Source of the DNA: Chloroflexota bacterium
GTDB taxonomy: Bacteria; Chloroflexota; Limnocylindria; Limnocylindrales; CSP1-4
DNA: 12,627 nt
NCBI GenBank assembly: GCA_021790715.1
Contig: JAJYGK010000148.1
Span: forward strand, 1 to 12,627
Direction of reading: 5' to 3'
How positions within the stretch are numbered: the first letter of the stretch is position 1; each line of letters starts with the position of its first letter. Below are positions 12,159 to 12,627 of the stretch, piece by piece. Under the pieces are notes generated by a model. The model saw only the letters and a program-made list of their open reading frames with translations. It was not told where the DNA came from and ran no database searches. The translations under genes and the position numbers were made by a program.

Positions 12159-12627
12159 GTGGGCATCTACCTGCGAGCGAAGCCGGGAGAGTACGCCGAC
12201 GCGTGCCTGGTCGCCGGGGATCCGGGGCGGATCGCCCGCCTGTCGACGCTGCTCGACGACGTGCGGATGGTCAACGACAACCGGGGGTTGCTCGGGTTCA
12301 CCGGCACCTACCGGGGACGGCCCGTGAGCCTGCAGAGCAGCGGCATGGGCTGCCCGAGCATGACGATGGTCGGGCAGGAACTGCTCGACTACGGCGTGCG
12401 CAGCATCGTCCGGATCGGCACGTGCAGCGCGTTCGCCCGCGGCGTCAGGAACGGCGATCTCATCGTGGTGACCGGATCGGCGCCCGGCGACGGGACCACG
12501 CGCAGCCTGGCCCGCGGCACGCCGTACGTCACCGTCCCCGACTTCATCCTCACCCAGGCCCTGGTCGAGGCCGCCCGGACCCACGGGAGCACATTCCACG
12601 TCGGGCCCATCGTCACCGTCGACGTGG
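12159..12627 (+). CDS. Nucleoside phosphorylase, PNP/UDP family (DeoD-like), N-terminal part
   Basis: The 156 visible codons, cut by the right edge, belong to the PNP/UDP phosphorylases, which split nucleosides with phosphate to a base and a pentose-1-phosphate. The phosphate-site residues are present: AGDPGR (19-24, with R24), NRGLLGFTGTY (R42) and VRIGTC (R85), plus SSGMGCPS. The position of the ribose-binding His4 of E. coli DeoD is Tyr4. The usual G after RxGTC is Ser90. The second half (VPDFILTQALVEAA, then HVGPIVTVDV) is closer to uridine phosphorylase. The specificity is therefore open. The catalytic Asp lies beyond the edge. The start is a GTG (12159-12161) with GGAGG (12145-12149) 9 nt upstream. 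It is co-directional with the importer, 73 nt downstream, across a stem-loop. Confidence 0.85.
   Translation, partial: MGIYLRAKPGEYADACLVAGDPGRIARLSTLLDDVRMVNDNRGLLGFTGTYRGRPVSLQSSGMGCPSMTMVGQELLDYGVRSIVRIGTCSAFARGVRNGDLIVVTGSAPGDGTTRSLARGTPYVTVPDFILTQALVEAARTHGSTFHVGPIVTVDV

Noticed and set aside
10486..12327. Plus-strand 613-codon open frame across both permeases
   Set aside because: It is out of frame with two clear permeases and with the phosphorylase start, and its product is Arg/Pro-rich.
1..12627. tRNA or rRNA genes, insertion sequences, phage genes
   Set aside because: No cloverleaf, rRNA segment, transposase motif, flanking duplication or integrase was seen on reading both strands.

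Overview
The window is a high-GC bacterial chromosome segment (by eye close to 70% G+C, with mostly TGA stops and several GTG or TTG starts). A dnaG-rpoD operon, an RpoD carrying an insert after region 1.2, and a lipoprotein with an Ala/Ser/Thr-rich linker would fit a Chloroflexota (Limnocylindria-like) or deep actinobacterial lineage. This placement is by impression only; no marker here settles it.

Region 1 (1-3062, minus strand) is core information processing. DNA primase (dnaG) overlaps the primary sigma factor (rpoD, cut by the left edge) by an ATGA. Upstream of dnaG is a 308-bp control region with two perfect palindromes and two half-sites sharing the core TGTCAAG/CTTGACA. These are spaced by near-whole helical turns around a plausible sigma-70 promoter. 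The dnaG C-terminal region contains four tandem 21-bp units.

Region 2 (3063-8094, minus strand) is a tightly packed five-gene catabolic operon. In transcription order it encodes a DhnA/DeoC-type class I aldolase, an FGGY carbohydrate kinase, an L-arabinose/L-fucose isomerase-like protein, an archaeal-type triosephosphate isomerase homologue and a YjbQ-family protein. The order suggests aldose to ketose, to ketose phosphate, to dihydroxyacetone phosphate plus an aldehyde, to glyceraldehyde-3-phosphate.

Region 3 (8095-8643) is a divergent control region with back-to-back promoter candidates and a long leader before the plus-strand genes.

Region 4 (8644-12627, plus strand) encodes a CUT1-type sugar ABC importer: a lipoprotein binding protein and two permeases, with no ATPase in the window. 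A PNP/UDP-family nucleoside phosphorylase follows, cut by the right edge. Stem-loops lie in the binding protein-permease gap and in the permease-phosphorylase gap.

Taken together, regions 2-4 look like one uptake-and-degradation locus for an unidentified sugar or nucleoside-derived pentose. The pairing of the importer and phosphorylase with a full isomerase-kinase-aldolase-TIM set is the most interesting metabolic feature. The dnaG upstream motif cluster is the most interesting regulatory one.
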